The notes beneath the pieces were generated by a model. The model was not told the DNA's origin. It saw nothing but the letters and a program-made list of their open reading frames with translations, and did no database searches. Source: Bacillota bacterium (GTDB taxonomy: Bacteria; Bacillota; Clostridia; Peptostreptococcales; Anaerovoracaceae). Taken from it: a stretch of DNA of 23,082 nt. Shown here piece after piece: positions 14,860 through 22,400 of the stretch; position 1 is the first letter of the stretch; the number at the start of each line of letters is the position of its first letter. The position numbers were made by a program, and so were the translations under genes. The stretch is from NCBI GenBank assembly GCA_016281165.1, contig JAEEIC010000153.1:1-23082 (forward strand). Reading direction: 5' to 3'.

Positions 14860-17800
14860 GCGGATACCTGGCTTTCATAAGCTACCGCCATAAAGAGGAG
14901 AGCTCCGACGCTGCCCTGAGGCTGCGCAGGAGCCTTGAAGGCTGGCACCTGCCCAAAAGCTGCCCTCTTCCGAGGCGCCGCAGGGTCTTCAGGGACACCG
15001 ACGAGCTGCCCACCAGCTCGGATCTCGGCACCGATATCGAAAAAGCCCTGGCGGACAGCCGGTGGCTGATAGCCCTCTGCTCCGAAGGATACGTCGCCTC
15101 CCGCTGGTGCAGGCGCGAGATAGAGCTCTTCATCGCTTCAGGAAGAAAAGACCGGATACTGCCCGTGCTGGTCTCGGGAAGCCCCGAGCTTTCGATACCG
15201 GAGGAGATAAGGGATCTTCCGCTGGCCGCCGACCTGAGAAAAGAGGATCCTTCCGCGGAGGATGGGCCTTCTACCTATGAGCGGGCCAAAGTCAGAGCCG
15301 CCGCGGCCGCCCTGCTCTCGCTCATGTCGGGCATGAGGGCGGACCGGATCGCCGCGGCCGAGAGGAACTTCCGCGCCGCCGCCGCGGGCGCCGCGGCCGC
15401 CTGCCTCGCCCTGGGCATGCTGGGCTTCGCTTCCTACGCCAATAAAACAGCCGAAAGGATAGAGGATAACAACGTCCTGATCGCGCAGGCCGCCGAAGAG
15501 ACCGAAGAGGCCGAGCGCCAGGCCCTGGGGGAGCGCGACTCCGCCCTTCTCAGGCAGGCCGAATACATATCCGAGCAGGCCTGGAAGGCTCTGAACCTCG
15601 AGGACACCGACCGGGCCGTGGAGCTGGCCCTCAGCGCTCTTCCCGAAGACCTGCACGGTGATCTTCCCGTATCGGCGGAAGCCGCGGGAGCCCTCAGGAC
15701 CGCTCTTTCGATGGAGCTCCCGCCCTCTTTCCATTATCTCTGCTCCGCGGAGACAGACTTCGGCATCAAGGGGTATTATCACTTCAAGGGGATAGACGAC
15801 CGGATCTTCCTGACCGGAGACCGCATCGAGCCCTCCGAGTATTATATAGACTACAGCGGAAAGACCGGCGCCCTCGAGACCGTCTTCACGGAATCCCGCC
15901 GGAAGGCGGCGGAGGCGGGCTATACCAAGCTCCTCCACCGGCCCGGGAGCGATTCTCTGAGGAGGCATTATTACCTCGGCCCCGGAAAGCAGCTGTACAG
16001 CGAGCATTACCAGTACGAATATTATCTTACGGAATACACTCTGAACGGAGAGCCCTTCTGCCCGGCGGACGGCGTTCTGGATCCCGAATACGGATATATC
16101 GTCGCCTGGGAGGATGAGGGCGAAAGCCCCGTGACCGCTCTTTTCAAAAGCGACGAAGCGGAAGCGATCGCGGCGCTCGAGCTGTCCGGCCGTCCCAGGG
16201 ACGTCAGCTTCTCCTCCAATGCGGGCTATTTCCTCGTCGCCGACGACAGCGGAACGGCGGCCGTATTCGACGTGAAGAAGGGAACGAAGCTCAAGACCGT
16301 GAGCGGCGGGGCGTCCGCCGTGTTCTACCTGTACAACAACGGCGAATATGCCTACATAGGCTTTGAGGACGGCCGGGTGACAGGGATCGACCTCGATACC
16401 TTCAAAGAGGACGTCAGCTTCACCTGCCCCTCCGCCGTCAGGCAGATCAGGGCTTTCAGGGACAGGAGCTGCCTGCTGGTGCGCTGCGACAGCGGAGTCT
16501 ATCTCTATCATATGAAGACCGGCACCAGGCTGTGCGAGATCGGAGAAGGCGAGACGCCGAATTTCGCCATATTCAAAAACGACTCCGGCAACAGCGGAGC
16601 TGAGCTGGATGCCCTGCTCCTCATATATGACCGGCGCGTGGATCTGTACGCTCTTGACACCGACATCGACCGCTCGGTGACCGACTATCTTCCCCTGATC
16701 GCCGAGGGAGTGCCCAAGGGGCACGACATGACATATTCGCAGGACGGCAGAAGGATATACCAGCATACCGCTTACGGGGAGAGCCGGTATGCCGCGGGGA
16801 GCCTGATGCTCTTCTGCTGGGACGCCCGCACGGGAGCCCTGCTCTGGTCGTCCGCAAGCCCTTCTTTCTCATACAGCAGCAGCTTCAGCCTCGGCAGCGA
16901 CGGAGCGAGCGTCTGGCGGGTCTATGAAGAGTGGGAAGGCCTGGGGATAGAAAAGCTGGACGGCCTCACCGGCAGGCAGCTACTGTATGAACATTTAGAC
17001 GGCGATCACGGGCAGGCAATCGGCGGCATCCTTGAGAGCCCGGACAGAAGCGCCGCCGCTGTCAGCTTTCAGTACAGCAGCTCCAGTTCAAACAACCGCA
17101 GCACGGCCGTCATCATGTTCGACACGGCGACCGGCGGCTACCTCTGGCGGATGGACCTTGACGGCAGTTCGGCCGAGCTCAGGGCAAAGGGAGAAGAGGA
17201 CGGCAGCTGGACCCTGCCGCTGCACCCTTCCGCTCAGGGAGAGGGGCTGATAAGCCCGAAGGAAAGGAAGGGCTTCGCGAAGATCATGTTCTCAAAGGAC
17301 GGATCGCAGCTCTTCATGATCCAGAACGCGGAAAGAAAGGACAGTAAAAAGACCGGGGCCGTGATCGACCGGCTGGACGCGAAGAGCGGAGAGATACTGG
17401 ACGAGCTGTTCTTTGAGTCCGCTACACAGAACATCACGCTCTGGGAGGAGGAAGAAGCCGCCCTCTTCATAGACGATCAGCCGGACGAGGTGAGCAAGGC
17501 GTCCTACAGCGTATACGAGAACGGTAAATGGACATATCCCAGATACGCCGGCAACCTGGCCCACGATCTGATAGAGCATACGGTCCGCGTATTCGATCTG
17601 GCGGGCTGGGGATGGTCGGCGCAGATCCCCTTCTCCTACATCAGGTCTCCCGAGGCCTACAACACCCCCCTGACGGCGGTCCGCCCCTTCGACGGCGGCA
17701 TGGCCCTGTACTGGGAGACGGAGAACGGGGAGGAGGACGGCGAGGACTTCTGCCGCCGTCTCGAAAAGGACGGCAGCCTGGGACCGGTATTCGAAGCGGA

Positions 17801-18143
17801 CAGCGAAGAGGGGCGCAGGCTGTGGGTCGGCAAAGACGACTATCTGATCTTCTGCGGCGAAGAGGCCTACCTCGAGGCTTCGAGGATCTCGCGCCTTTCG
17901 GACGGCTCGCTGATGTTGGCCGGCGTCTGGACCTCGACGCTCAGGGTGACCCAGAGCGGAGGCGGAACGCTGTTCGGCGAAGGGGACAGCTTGGACAGGG
18001 GCATCGCGGCGGCGAAGGACGGCTCCAGCGTCTGCGTGTTCAGCAGATACAGCAGCTCCGATAGGGCGCCCTTCCTGGTCCTGCCCTCGAGCCTCGACGA
18101 TCTGGCCGCCAAGGGCAGACGGCGCATGGAGAAGAAGGAATAA
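14856..18143 (+). CDS. TIR domain protein with one membrane helix and large WD40/PQQ-like propeller region
   Basis: This 1095-residue protein opens with an intact TIR domain: FISYRHKEESSDAALRLRRS (7-26), BB-loop region VFRDTDELPTSSDLGTDIEK (44-63), SRWLIALCSEGYVASRWCRR (68-87) and E88, the expected NADase glutamate of the WCxxE motif. One transmembrane helix follows at about 173-194, a coiled coil at 196-235, and the conserved AWKALNLEDTDRAVELALSA element. About 800 residues of propeller-type repeats come next, such as FLVADDSGTAAVFDVKKGT, YIGFEDGRVTGIDLDT, LFCWDARTGALLWSS and VIMFDTATGGYLWRMD. TIR would be cytoplasmic and the propeller outside, or the reverse; the charges do not decide. Its ATG overlaps the upstream stop (ATGA) behind GGAGG. 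Related TIR domains cleave NAD+ in immunity or signalling; the output here is unknown. Confidence 0.92.
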   Translation: MSGYLAFISYRHKEESSDAALRLRRSLEGWHLPKSCPLPRRRRVFRDTDELPTSSDLGTDIEKALADSRWLIALCSEGYVASRWCRREIELFIASGRKDRILPVLVSGSPELSIPEEIRDLPLAADLRKEDPSAEDGPSTYERAKVRAAAAALLSLMSGMRADRIAAAERNFRAAAAGAAAACLALGMLGFASYANKTAERIEDNNVLIAQAAEETEEAERQALGERDSALLRQAEYISEQAWKALNLEDTDRAVELALSALPEDLHGDLPVSAEAAGALRTALSMELPPSFHYLCSAETDFGIKGYYHFKGIDDRIFLTGDRIEPSEYYIDYSGKTGALETVFTESRRKAAEAGYTKLLHRPGSDSLRRHYYLGPGKQLYSEHYQYEYYLTEYTLNGEPFCPADGVLDPEYGYIVAWEDEGESPVTALFKSDEAEAIAALELSGRPRDVSFSSNAGYFLVADDSGTAAVFDVKKGTKLKTVSGGASAVFYLYNNGEYAYIGFEDGRVTGIDLDTFKEDVSFTCPSAVRQIRAFRDRSCLLVRCDSGVYLYHMKTGTRLCEIGEGETPNFAIFKNDSGNSGAELDALLLIYDRRVDLYALDTDIDRSVTDYLPLIAEGVPKGHDMTYSQDGRRIYQHTAYGESRYAAGSLMLFCWDARTGALLWSSASPSFSYSSSFSLGSDGASVWRVYEEWEGLGIEKLDGLTGRQLLYEHLDGDHGQAIGGILESPDRSAAAVSFQYSSSSSNNRSTAVIMFDTATGGYLWRMDLDGSSAELRAKGEEDGSWTLPLHPSAQGEGLISPKERKGFAKIMFSKDGSQLFMIQNAERKDSKKTGAVIDRLDAKSGEILDELFFESATQNITLWEEEEAALFIDDQPDEVSKASYSVYENGKWTYPRYAGNLAHDLIEHTVRVFDLAGWGWSAQIPFSYIRSPEAYNTPLTAVRPFDGGMALYWETENGEEDGEDFCRRLEKDGSLGPVFEADSEEGRRLWVGKDDYLIFCGEEAYLEASRISRLSDGSLMLAGVWTSTLRVTQSGGGTLFGEGDSLDRGIAAAKDGSSVCVFSRYSSSDRAPFLVLPSSLDDLAAKGRRRMEKKE

Positions 18144-18151
18144 AGCGTAAA

Positions 18152-18189
18152 AACGGCGGCATCCGCGGGGGAGGCCGCCGTTCAGTTTT
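18152..18189 (+). terminator. Rho-independent terminator of the TIR gene pair
   Basis: AACGGCGGC and GCCGCCGTT pair perfectly around a 13-base loop, followed by CAG and four T, 8 bases after the TIR stop codon. A short A-run upstream could also give weak function for mntP on the other strand. Confidence 0.8.
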
Positions 18190-18219
18190 AAAGATCAGAA
18201 GCCTGCGGAGCTGGGCATG

Positions 18220-18798
18220 TCATCCCAGGATCCCCAGATGCTCGAGCAGTATCCTGACTCCTATGAGCACCAGGACTGTTCCGCCCGCGATCTGGGCCTT
18301 CTGCTCGTAGCGTGAACCGAAGCGGTTGCCCGCCGCGACCCCGAGGAAGGAGAGGGCGAAGGTCGTGCAGCCGATGAGCAGGGCGGCGGGGACTATCCTC
18401 ACGTCCTCGATGGCCAGGGCTATGCCCACAGCCAGGGCGTCTATGCTGGTCGCGACCGCCAGTATCAGCAGCTCCTTATGGTCGACCGGCAGCCTGTCGG
18501 ACTTTTCCGCGCTCTCCGTCTCTTCGGGATGGAGAGCCTCCCATATCATCTTGCCTCCGATGTACGCCAAAAGCCCGAAGGCGACCCAGTGGTCGTAGCT
18601 CTCGATGGCCGACTTGAAATATGAGCCTCCGGCCCAGCCGATGACCGGCATCAGGGCCTGAAAGGCGCCGAAGTACAGGGCTATGATGACGGCGTAATGC
18701 CTGTCGATCTTCCTCATGGCCAGGCCCTTGCAGACCGCGACCGCGAAGGCGTCCATCGACAGGGCGACGCCCAGGAGCAGTATCTCGAAAAATCCCAT
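18220..18798 (-). CDS. mntP: MntP family manganese efflux pump
   Basis: This 192-residue membrane protein matches MntP (DUF204/YebN), which exports excess Mn2+. It has six hydrophobic helices arranged as two repeats of three. Each repeat carries the conserved acidic motif: GVALSMDAFAVAVCKGLAM near the start and AVATSIDALAVGIALAIED in the second half. GGKMIWEALHP closes the third helix and is followed by the charged cytoplasmic loop. I place the start at the ATG at 18798, behind GGTGG, because the upstream in-frame ATG at 18843 lies between the -35 and -10 of a near-consensus promoter. Upstream I find no yybP-ykoY manganese riboswitch, which often controls this gene in Bacillota. It is divergent from the glycine cleavage operon and functionally unrelated to it. 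Confidence 0.94.
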   Translation of the reverse strand: MGFFEILLLGVALSMDAFAVAVCKGLAMRKIDRHYAVIIALYFGAFQALMPVIGWAGGSYFKSAIESYDHWVAFGLLAYIGGKMIWEALHPEETESAEKSDRLPVDHKELLILAVATSIDALAVGIALAIEDVRIVPAALLIGCTTFALSFLGVAAGNRFGSRYEQKAQIAGGTVLVLIGVRILLEHLGILG

Positions 18799-18830
18799 TC
18801 TGTCCACCAAGAATCGATATGATGCTTCTA

Positions 18831-18859
18831 AAAATACCTGCATCGGAGGCCTTTGTCAA
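18831..18859 (-). promoter_or_regulatory. Near-consensus sigma-A promoter of mntP
   Basis: On the minus strand a perfect TTGACA (18854-18859) lies 17 bases upstream of TATTTT (18831-18836). The predicted leader is only about 25-30 bases, too short for a riboswitch. Confidence 0.8.
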
Positions 18860-19003
18860 GGACTCCGCGGGAGGCCGAGGCTCCGCGCGAAAAGCAGTGA
18901 AAAATATCGTTTTTTCGTTTTTCCCCCGGTACTGCGGGCCATCCCCGCGGCCGGCGGAAAGGGAGGCCGAAAGGCCCGAAAAATTCTTCATTTCCTCACA
19001 ATA

Positions 19004-19039
19004 TTCCTATTGCACAAACCGAAACGTATAATATAGAAT
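19004..19039 (+). promoter_or_regulatory. Promoter region of the glycine cleavage operon
   Basis: A perfect TATAAT (19027-19032) has a poor -35 TTCCTA at 17 bases. TTGCAC (19010-19015) with TAGAAT (19034-19039) at 18 bases is an alternative. Either gives an RNA starting about 30 bases before the riboswitch. Between here and the mntP -35 (18860-19003) I see only GC-rich short repeats and no gene. Confidence 0.55.
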
Positions 19040-19077
19040 AAACCTTGCAATGAGCAAGTATAACTGAATCAGTCGGA

Positions 19078-19257
19078 TGACTGGCTCGAGAGAGACCGCC
19101 GCTGGCGGCGCCGAAGGGGGAAAGCTTTCAGGCAAAAGGATCGGGTCACGACGACACTCCGAAGAGCACGGCCGACGATTATCCAAAGGCGCGTGCACCA
19201 AAGGTGCAACTTTCCTCTTTGACGGGGAAGGGAATCTCTCAGGTTTAGGACGGAGAC
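19078..19257 (+). ncRNA. Tandem glycine riboswitch
   Basis: Two aptamer-like cores occur in series upstream of gcvT. The first has GAGAGACC, GCCGAAGGGGG (19110-19120) and CAGGCAAAAGGA (19129-19140), matching the glycine aptamer consensus closely. The second has CTCCGAAGAGCAC, GCACCAAAGGTGCAAC (19194-19209) and AATCTCTCAGGTTTAGGAC (19233-19251); its CAGGTTTAGGA replaces the usual CAGGCAAAAGGA, and it carries a long extra arm at 19168-19193. Glycine binding to such RNAs usually switches on glycine cleavage genes by preventing a downstream terminator, and such a terminator follows directly. Recognition is by eye from conserved core bases. Confidence 0.9.
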
Positions 19258-19296
19258 GCGGATGACCCTCTGAAGGGGCTTATTCTGCGTCTTTTT
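19255..19296 (+). terminator. Riboswitch-controlled terminator before gcvT
   Basis: GACGCGGA pairs with TTCTGCGTC (one G-U and small bulge allowed), enclosing an inner CCCT/AGGG hairpin, followed by five T. Its left arm overlaps the end of the second aptamer (GGACGGAG-ACG), so ligand folding and termination can compete. Confidence 0.8.
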
Positions 19297-19360
19297 ATTA
19301 TTCTTGCTGCCCGGCCGCAGACGCTGCCGGAAACCGTTTTGTAAACCGAAAGGAGTAAAA

Positions 19361-20590
19361 ATGAGCGAACTCAAAAGAACACTGCTCTATCAGGCCCACG
19401 TAGACGCCGGCGCGACCATGGTCGATTTCGGCGGCTGGGACATGCCGGTACAGTATCCGACCGGCATCATCGCCGAGCACCTTTTCACCCGTCAGTACTG
19501 CAGCCTGTTCGACGTATCCCACATGGGACGCCTCTTCGTCAGCGGACCGCAGAGGCTCGAGTTCCTGCAGCACGTGCTGACCAGCGACGCCTCCGCCCTT
19601 GAGGTCGGCAAGGCCCAGTACAGCATGATCCCCGCCGAAGACGGCAGCGCCGTCGACGACGCCTATCTCTACAGGATCGAAGAAGAGAAGTTCATGCTCG
19701 TCATCAACGCCGGAAACATCGACAAGGACAAGGCCCATCTCCTGCCCATCGCCGAAGGCTTCGACGTCAAGGTCGAGGACATGAGCGGCTGCACCGGTTC
19801 CATCGCCGTCCAGGGCCCCACCAGCAAGGCCATGCTCGCAGGGCTGGAAGGCGGAGAAGCCATCAACGGCATGAAGAGGAACGATATCCTGCACTTCTGC
19901 CTTGAAGGCCACGAGATCATGATCTCCAGGACCGGCTATACCGGAGAGCCCCTGAGCTTTGAGACCTTCGCCAGGAACGACGACATCGTCTGGCTGTGGA
20001 ACAGGCTCCTCGAGCTGGGCGCCAAGCCCGCCGGCCTCGGCGCCAGAGACACCCTGAGGATGGAAGCCTCCATGCCCCTCTACGGACATGAGATGGGCGT
20101 CGACGCCGAAGGAAAGCTCATGCCCATATTCGCCGTCTTCCTCGCCAAGTTCGCCGTGTCCTTCAATGAAGCCAAGGGCGATTTCATCGGCAAGGCCGCG
20201 CTCGCGAAGCAGCACGAAGCCTTCACGAAGATCCTCGAGGGCGATTATTCCCTCATCGCAGATCTTCCCAGAAGGATCCAGCCCGTCGCACTCCTCGACA
20301 GAGGCGTGCTGAGAGGCGGAATGCCCGTCTATAAGGACGGCAAGCAGGTCGGCTGGGTCACCAGCGGCACCATGATCCCCTATCACGTGCTCGAAGGCGA
20401 AGGCGCCGACATCAAGTTCACCGGCGAGACCGGCAAGCGCGCCATCGGCGCCGCCTACATGGACAGCGACATCGTCGCCGGCGACAAGATCGAGATCGAC
20501 GTCAGAGGCAGGAAGCTGGCCGCCATGGTCACCAAGACCCACCTCAAGAACAACAAGCCGCCCTACGCGATCCCCGTGATCTGCAAGTAA
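19361..20590 (+). CDS. gcvT: Glycine cleavage system T protein (aminomethyltransferase)
   Basis: This 409-residue T protein transfers the methylene group from aminomethyl-lipoyl GcvH to tetrahydrofolate and releases ammonia. Family motifs are MVDFGGWDMPVQYP (about 20-33), CSLFDVSHMGRLFVSGP, KAQYSMIPAEDGSAVDD, AVQGPTSKAM, SRTGYTGEP and GLGARDTLRMEASMPLYGHE (about 227-246), which holds the folate-binding region. It is longer than the usual 360-375 residues, with spread-out extra sequence and an extended C-terminus. The ATG at 19361 follows AAAGGAG; the frame is open further upstream, but that part overlaps the riboswitch leader. First gene of gcvT-gcvH-gcvPA-gcvPB, controlled by a glycine riboswitch. 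Confidence 0.95.
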   Translation: MSELKRTLLYQAHVDAGATMVDFGGWDMPVQYPTGIIAEHLFTRQYCSLFDVSHMGRLFVSGPQRLEFLQHVLTSDASALEVGKAQYSMIPAEDGSAVDDAYLYRIEEEKFMLVINAGNIDKDKAHLLPIAEGFDVKVEDMSGCTGSIAVQGPTSKAMLAGLEGGEAINGMKRNDILHFCLEGHEIMISRTGYTGEPLSFETFARNDDIVWLWNRLLELGAKPAGLGARDTLRMEASMPLYGHEMGVDAEGKLMPIFAVFLAKFAVSFNEAKGDFIGKAALAKQHEAFTKILEGDYSLIADLPRRIQPVALLDRGVLRGGMPVYKDGKQVGWVTSGTMIPYHVLEGEGADIKFTGETGKRAIGAAYMDSDIVAGDKIEIDVRGRKLAAMVTKTHLKNNKPPYAIPVICK

Positions 20591-20615
20591 GAGCAGGCGA
20601 ACGAACAGTTGGATG

Positions 20616-20657
20616 ACGGGAAGGGACGCGGGCCCGAAGACCTGGGTCTCTCCCCGT
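20616..20657 (+). other. Intercistronic hairpin between gcvT and gcvH
   Basis: ACGGGAAGGGAC and GTCTCTCCCCGT pair over 12 positions with one A-C mismatch and one G-U, around an 18-base loop. No T-run follows. It sits in an unusually long 118-base gap for this operon and may adjust the ratio of gcvH to gcvT message. Confidence 0.5.
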
Positions 20658-20708
20658 GAAATATCAAAAAGAACCTAAAAGAAACACAATCATAACGGAG
20701 GTACAAAA

Positions 20709-21086
20709 ATGAATTTCCCCGCAGAACTCAAGTATACCAAGGATCATGAATGGGTGCTCATCGACGGCGACGTCGCCGTAGTCGGCATCAGCGATTTCGC
20801 TCAGGACGCTCTGGGCGACCTCGTATTCGTAAACCTGCCCGAAGTCGGTGACGAAGTGAACGCCGGCGAAGCCTTCGGCGACGTCGAGTCCGTCAAGGCC
20901 GTCAGCGACATCAACTCCCCCGTCAGCGGCACCGTCTGCGCCGTCAACGAGGCCGCGGCCGACTCCCCCGAGTCCCTCAACTCCGACCCCTACGGCACCT
21001 GGCTCATCAAGGTAGAGAACTTTACCGAAGCTGACGATCTGATGGACGCCGAAGCCTACAAGGCCTTCTGCGAAGCGGAGGCGTAA
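20709..21086 (+). CDS. gcvH: Glycine cleavage system H protein (lipoyl carrier)
   Basis: This 125-residue carrier shuttles the aminomethyl group between P, T and L proteins on a lipoyl arm. YTKDHEWVLIDGDVAVVGIS opens the fold, and GDVESVKAVSDINSPVSGTV carries the lipoylated K63 in the standard ESVKA context. Length and layout are typical. AACGGAGG lies 9 bases before the ATG. The next gene starts on the base after its stop codon. No lipoate ligase, LipA/LipB or L protein is seen in the window, so lipoylation and reoxidation functions are encoded elsewhere or beyond the right edge. Confidence 0.97.
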   Translation: MNFPAELKYTKDHEWVLIDGDVAVVGISDFAQDALGDLVFVNLPEVGDEVNAGEAFGDVESVKAVSDINSPVSGTVCAVNEAAADSPESLNSDPYGTWLIKVENFTEADDLMDAEAYKAFCEAEA

Positions 21087-22400
21087 ATGGGCAGCTACGT
21101 ACCTTCCACCTTAGAGCAGCGTCAGGAGATGCTGCAGGCCATCGGCCTGAAGGACTTCTCCGAGCTGTATAAGGACGTGCCCAAGGACATGCTCATCAAG
21201 GACGGTCTCGACCTTCCCGAGGGCATGAGCGAGCTTCAGCTCCTCAAGACCATGGGCGCCATGGCAGCAAAGAACAAAGTATTCGGGACCGTCTTAAGGG
21301 GCGCAGGATCCTACGATCACTTCATCCCCTCCATCGTAAAGACCGTTCCCGCCAAGGAGGAGTTCCTCACCGCTTATACCCCCTATCAGGCGGAGATGAG
21401 CCAGGGAGTCCTTCAGTCCATCTTCGAGTATCAGACCATGATCTGCATGCTCACCGGCATGGACGTATCCAACGCTTCCGTCTATGACGGAGCCACCGCG
21501 GCAGCCGAATCCGTCGCGATGTGCAGGGGCCGCAAGAAGAACGTCTTCCTGATCTCCGGCGCCTCCCATCCCGACGTGATCAACACTGTCAGGACCTACT
21601 GCCTCGGCAACGGAGCGGAGCTCAAGGTCGTTCCCGCCAAGGACGGAAAGACCGACTGCGAAGCCCTCAAGTCGATGCTGAATGAAGAGGTCTGTGGCTT
21701 CTATCTGCAGCAGCCCAACTTCTTCGGCCAGCTCGAAGAGGCCGAAGAGCTCGGCGCGATGGTCCACGAGGCCGGCGCCCTCTACGTCATGGGCGTCAAC
21801 CCCATCAGCCTCGGCATCATGAAGAGCCCCGCTGAGTGCGGAGCCGACATCGCCGTCGGCGAAGGCCAGCCCCTGGGACTGCCGATGTCCTACGGCGGGC
21901 CGTACCTCGGCTTCATGGCCACCACCGAGAAGAACATGAGAAAGCTCCCCGGCCGTATCGTCGGACAGACCGTCGACAGCAAGGGCGAGAGATGCTACGT
22001 CCTCTCCCTGCAGGCCCGCGAGCAGCATATCAGAAGAGAAAAGGCCAGCAGCAACATCTGCTCCAACGAGGCCCTCTGCGCTCTCACCGCTTCCGTCTAC
22101 ATGGCGGCCGTGGGACCCGACGGGCTCGCTGAAGTCGCCTCTCAGTGCGTCTCCAAGGCCCACTATCTGTGCAAAGAGCTCTGCGCCCTCGAAGGCGTCG
22201 ACCTTGTCTTCAAGGGAGACTTCTTCCACGAATTCGTCACCACTCTGCCCAAGCAGGACGAGGTCCTCAAGGCTCTCGAAGACGCCGGCATCCTCGGCGG
22301 CCTCCCCGTTAGGGAAGGCGTGCTCTGGTGCGTCACCGAGAAGGCCTCCAAGGCTGAGCTCGACAAGGCTGTTGCCATCGTAAAGGAGGTGCTGGCATAA
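21087..22400 (+). CDS. gcvPA: Glycine dehydrogenase (decarboxylating) subunit 1
   Basis: This 437-residue protein is the N-terminal-half subunit of the split, two-subunit P protein, which decarboxylates glycine and passes the methylamine to GcvH. Typical segments are YVPSTLEQRQEMLQAIGL, FIPSIVKTVPAKEEFLTAYT, YQAEMSQGVLQSIFEYQTMI (about 98-117), NASVYDGATAAAESVAMCR (about 130-148), PMSYGGPYLGFMA and REQHIRREKASSNICSNEAL. This subunit does not carry the PLP lysine but is needed for the heterotetramer. Length matches other GcvPA proteins. It starts directly after gcvH (TAA-ATG) with GGAGG inside the gcvH end, and shares one base (TAATG) with gcvPB. Tight coupling fits a fixed subunit ratio. Confidence 0.97.
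   Translation: MGSYVPSTLEQRQEMLQAIGLKDFSELYKDVPKDMLIKDGLDLPEGMSELQLLKTMGAMAAKNKVFGTVLRGAGSYDHFIPSIVKTVPAKEEFLTAYTPYQAEMSQGVLQSIFEYQTMICMLTGMDVSNASVYDGATAAAESVAMCRGRKKNVFLISGASHPDVINTVRTYCLGNGAELKVVPAKDGKTDCEALKSMLNEEVCGFYLQQPNFFGQLEEAEELGAMVHEAGALYVMGVNPISLGIMKSPAECGADIAVGEGQPLGLPMSYGGPYLGFMATTEKNMRKLPGRIVGQTVDSKGERCYVLSLQAREQHIRREKASSNICSNEALCALTASVYMAAVGPDGLAEVASQCVSKAHYLCKELCALEGVDLVFKGDFFHEFVTTLPKQDEVLKALEDAGILGGLPVREGVLWCVTEKASKAELDKAVAIVKEVLA

Noticed and set aside
12943..16766. Long minus-strand open frames (421 and 542 codons) under the TIR genes
   Set aside because: They lack ribosome sites and domain motifs and lie fully opposite well-supported genes.
12715..18143. Thoeris, TIR-STING, TIR-SAVED or a STAND NTPase defence locus
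   Set aside because: There is no ThsA-like, STING, SAVED, cyclase or NTPase domain nearby; the architecture is TIR-membrane-propeller only.
18799..18859. A yybP-ykoY manganese riboswitch before mntP
   Set aside because: A near-consensus promoter places the transcription start about 25-30 bases from the start codon, leaving no room, and I see no yybP-ykoY core.
19298..22229. Minus-strand frames of 414 and 311 codons opposite gcvT and gcvPA
   Set aside because: The plus-strand gcv genes are unmistakable; the reverse frames are composition artefacts.
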